From UBA2991 sp965221735 (GTDB taxonomy: Bacteria > Chloroflexota > Dehalococcoidia > Tepidiformales > Tepidiformaceae), in assembly GCA_965221735.1 (NCBI GenBank), contig OZ244910.1:2974259-3038258 (forward strand): DNA of 64,000 nt. Direction: 5' to 3'. The notes below the pieces were generated by a model. The model worked only from the letters and a program-made list of their open reading frames with translations. It ran no database searches and had not been told where the DNA came from. The translations under genes and the position numbers were made by a program. Shown here one piece after another: positions 61,270-64,000 of the stretch (position 1 is its first letter; each line of letters opens with the position of its first letter).

Positions 61270-64000
61270 TGGGGAGCCTTGCCGTCCTCTGGGCGCTGCT
61301 GTTGCGCCACGTCGCCGCCAGCTGGCGCATGCTGGCCGTGCTCGCCCTGGGCGTGCTCGTGGCCTCGACCCTGCTCGCCAGCGCTCCCATCTACGCCCGC
61401 GCCATGGCCGACCTCGGCCTCAAGTTCACCGTGCGCGACGAGCTGCGGGGCGAACCCTCCATCCGCGCCGGGATCGAGGCGCAGCAGCTGGCCACGCCCG
61501 ACTCCCTCGCCGTGCGCGAGGCCGTCGAGCAGCGGATCGACGAGCGGCTGGGGTGGTTTGCCAGCGAACGTTCCGTCGTCGTCGAGTCGGCGCGGCTCTC
61601 GATCGGGGAGACGGGCGAGGAGTCGCGAGCCGGCACCCCCCTGGGCGTGCTCTACGCGATCGAGGGGTTCGAGCAGCACGTCTCCGTGCTGGAGGGACAC
61701 CTGCCGTCCGCCGGCGGCCCCGACGCGCCCCTCGAGGTCGTGATGGGCGCGCGCGCGGCGGCGGTGGCGCGCCTGAGCCCCGGCGATCATTTCATGCTGA
61801 TCGAGGAGATCGACAACTGCGACCGCATCATCCCGCAGGGTATGCAGCCGCAGCTCCCGTGCGACCTGCAGGTGCGCGCGCGCTACTCCGTACCGGCGGT
61901 GCTCACGGGGATCATCGCGATCGAGAATCCGGACGCCTCGTTCTGGTCGGCCGTCAGCGACCGGTACGTGATGCCCACCGCCCCGATCGCCGACTCCGGC
62001 CTCGTCTCGCCCATGGTCGCGCACGTCGACGCCGTCCTCGGCGACCTCGCGGTGCGCTATCCGGGACAGCTGCTGACGCTGCGCTGGAACGTGCTCGCCG
62101 ACATCGACCAGCTCGACCAGGGCAACTTCGAGCGGGCGCGGCGGGACATCCAGGAGCTCAACCAGGACCTCCGCATCTACAACGGGTACGCGACCAGCCC
62201 GCTCACGGTCACGCTTGCCGCCTTCGGACGGAGCGCGGACTTCCAGCGGGCGCCGCTCACGATCCTGCTGATCCAGATCGCGGCGATCGCGCTCTTCTAC
62301 GTGGCGCTCATCTCCGTGGCCGTGGTGGAGCGCCAGAGCGAGCAGGTCGCGCTGCTGCGCGGGCGCGGGTCGAGCACGGCGCAGATAGTCGGCCTGTACG
62401 CCCTCGAAGGGCTCGCCCTGGGGCTGCCCGCGATCCTCGTGGCGCCCTTCATCGCCGCCGGCGTGACCGCGCTGCTCGGGTTCACGCCCGTGTTCAGCGA
62501 CATCTCCGGCGGCCAGCCCCTGCCGGTCTCCTTCGACCCGCTCGCCTTCCCCCTGGCGGCGCTCGGGGCCGCGCTCTCGATCATCGCGTTGACGGCTCCG
62601 GCGTTCCTCGTCGCACGGCGCGGGCCGCAGGGGCAGCGCCGCGCGCTCGCCCGTCCGACCGCCGGCCTCACCCAGCGCTACTACCTCGACGTGGTGCTCG
62701 TGGGATTCGCGTTGCTGGCCCTGTGGGAGCTGAACGAGCGCAACTCCGTGTACACGCCCTCCTCCACCGGCGGCGTCACGAGCGACCCGCTCCTGCTCGC
62801 CTCGCCCGCGCTCATCATCGCCGCGGCGGCGGCGGTGCTCGCGCGCCTCTATCCGATCGCGCTGCGCGTCATCGTGCAGGTTGCCGGTCGCGTGGCCGGG
62901 GTGGCCGTGGCGATGGGCCTCTGGCAGCTCGTGCGCAGGCCGGGACCGTACACGCAGCTCGCCCTGCTCCTGATGATGGCCGTGGCGGTGGGCATGTTCG
63001 CGGCCAGCTACACGAGCACGACGGAGCGCTCCTACGAGGACCGCGCGCGCTTCTCCTCGGGCGTGGAGGTGCGCGCCACCGCCGGCGATACGACCTTCCT
63101 GCCCTCCGACCCGGCGAAACTCGAGGCCACGGTCGGCGAGATCGAGGGCGTTGACGACGTCTCCGCCGTCATGCGGCTGCAGGGCGCCATCGCCACGCCC
63201 AACAGCTCCGGGCCGCAGGTCGCCGTGCTCGGCATCGGCGGGGACGCGGGCGACCTGCTCTGGTGGCGGGAGGACTTCGCCGATCGCCCGCTCGACGCCA
63301 TCCTCGACCGCGTCGACAGCGGCGAGATCCTGCGGGGCATGCCCATCCCGCCGGGCTCGACCGAGCTCTCCGTGTGGGTGAACCCCGCCCTCGACCGCCC
63401 CACCGTGACCATCTGGGCGCGCGTCCGCGACGCCACCGGCCGGCACGACCTGCTCCCCTTCGGCAAGCTCGGCTTCACCGGCTGGCAGGAGATGCGCGCC
63501 GTCGTCCACGACGAGAGCTTCCGCCCGCTCCAGGAGCCGCTCGTGCTGGTCGCGCTCATCCTCACGGAGCCCGCGAACCAGTTCAACGCGAGCGACGAGC
63601 CCGTCTACATCGACGACCTCTCCTCCGTGGACCCGGACGGAACGCTGAACCTGCTGGAGGGCTTCGAAGGGGTCGTGCGCTGGGAGGCCGTGCCCAGCGC
63701 CGAGCGATTCACGGACAGCCTGCAGCTGAGCCGCGAAGAGGTCCGGTCGGGGTCGCAGGCGGCGCGCCTCGGCTTCCGGCGCGGCACCACCGGCGAACGG
63801 CGCGGGCTCTTCCCCGCCGACCGCGGCATCCCCATGCCCGTCCTCGCGAGCGAGGCCTTCCTCGAACGGAACCGGCTGGAGGTGGGCGACGAGGACCTGC
63901 TCGAGATCGACAACATCATCGTGCCCTTCGTCGTGCGGGGCGTGTACGAACGCTTCCCCACCCTGCCCACGCTGGAGGGCCCATCCGTCGTGTTCAACCG
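61270..64000 (+). CDS. FtsX-like ABC permease, N-terminal part (runs off window)
   Basis: An open frame begins at ATG 61270 and has no stop before the window end, giving at least 910 residues. It starts MGSLAVLWALLLRHVAASWRM with a membrane segment, then an external domain (to about 320), a membrane helix (LIQIAAIALFYVALISVAVV, after the domain), and another external domain. The layout copies the divergent 1120-residue permease, so it is a paralogous MacB/FtsX permease. Its ATPases, if it has any, may lie beyond the window or be those of the divergent operon. Confidence 0.85.

Overview
The window is a high-GC, densely coded bacterial chromosome segment with no stretch of 300 bases or more lacking a gene. 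The likely source is a Chloroflexota bacterium, perhaps Dehalococcoidia-like. The hints are a small four-cysteine HTH protein and several short conserved hypotheticals of a type I associate with that phylum, an F420/LLM-type oxidoreductase, and Rieske and P450 genes. This is inference from gene content and composition; a marker-gene tree (EF-Tu, GroEL, RuvB, Obg) would settle it.

Region 1-14.4 kb holds housekeeping and envelope genes: an LLM oxidoreductase tail, a frameshifted toxin-antitoxin-like pair, Nudix, HtpX, ruvB, an M16 peptidase, a rhodanese-SufE pair, an Fpg-family DNA glycosylase, an alpha/beta hydrolase, an orphan HigA-like regulator, and a DsbA-like protein coupled to a histidine-rich membrane protein. 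Region 14.5-17.1 kb is the classic tRNA-Thr(GGT)-tuf-rpmG-secE-nusG block on the minus strand. Region 17.2-31.2 kb is mixed: a solitary ribbon-helix-helix antitoxin, a RecB-like/DEDD double nuclease, an AAA/DUF4143 ATPase, an ECF sigma factor overlapping the first of two tandemly duplicated VWA/DUF3520 surface proteins, a decayed DUF4258 toxin with its antitoxin, a Rieske oxygenase, tRNA-Tyr and tRNA-Thr(TGT), a TrkA-like protein and an HxlR regulator.

The most notable accessory gene is at 31298-33970. It encodes an 890-residue protein with a Swt1-like HEPN domain (RNxxxH motif), an NB-ARC/STAND NTPase and a TPR-like C-terminus. This is the effector-switch-sensor layout of antiphage STAND systems, and the gene is visibly more A/T-rich than its neighbours.

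Region 34-43 kb carries a DM13 membrane protein, a ferredoxin-P450 pair, a GNAT and a Nudix enzyme, a Doc toxin with a 53-residue putative antitoxin, CcdA, a Liv-type binding protein, an SDR, VapBC and an enoyl-CoA hydratase. Region 43-64 kb carries obg, a heterodimeric ABC exporter, CIRCE-groES-groEL, a ClC channel, a zinc-binding lipoprotein (ZnuA) under what looks like a leaderless promoter overlapped by a 7-1-7 Fur/Zur-type palindrome, and a MacB/FtsX-type ABC system: two ATPases, one with an AbrB-like tail, and a 1120-residue permease. A second FtsX-like permease diverges from it and runs off the window end.

Toxin-antitoxin-like genes occur at six or more places. At least two are frameshifted, each consistent with loss of one base, so decay and assembly error both need considering.
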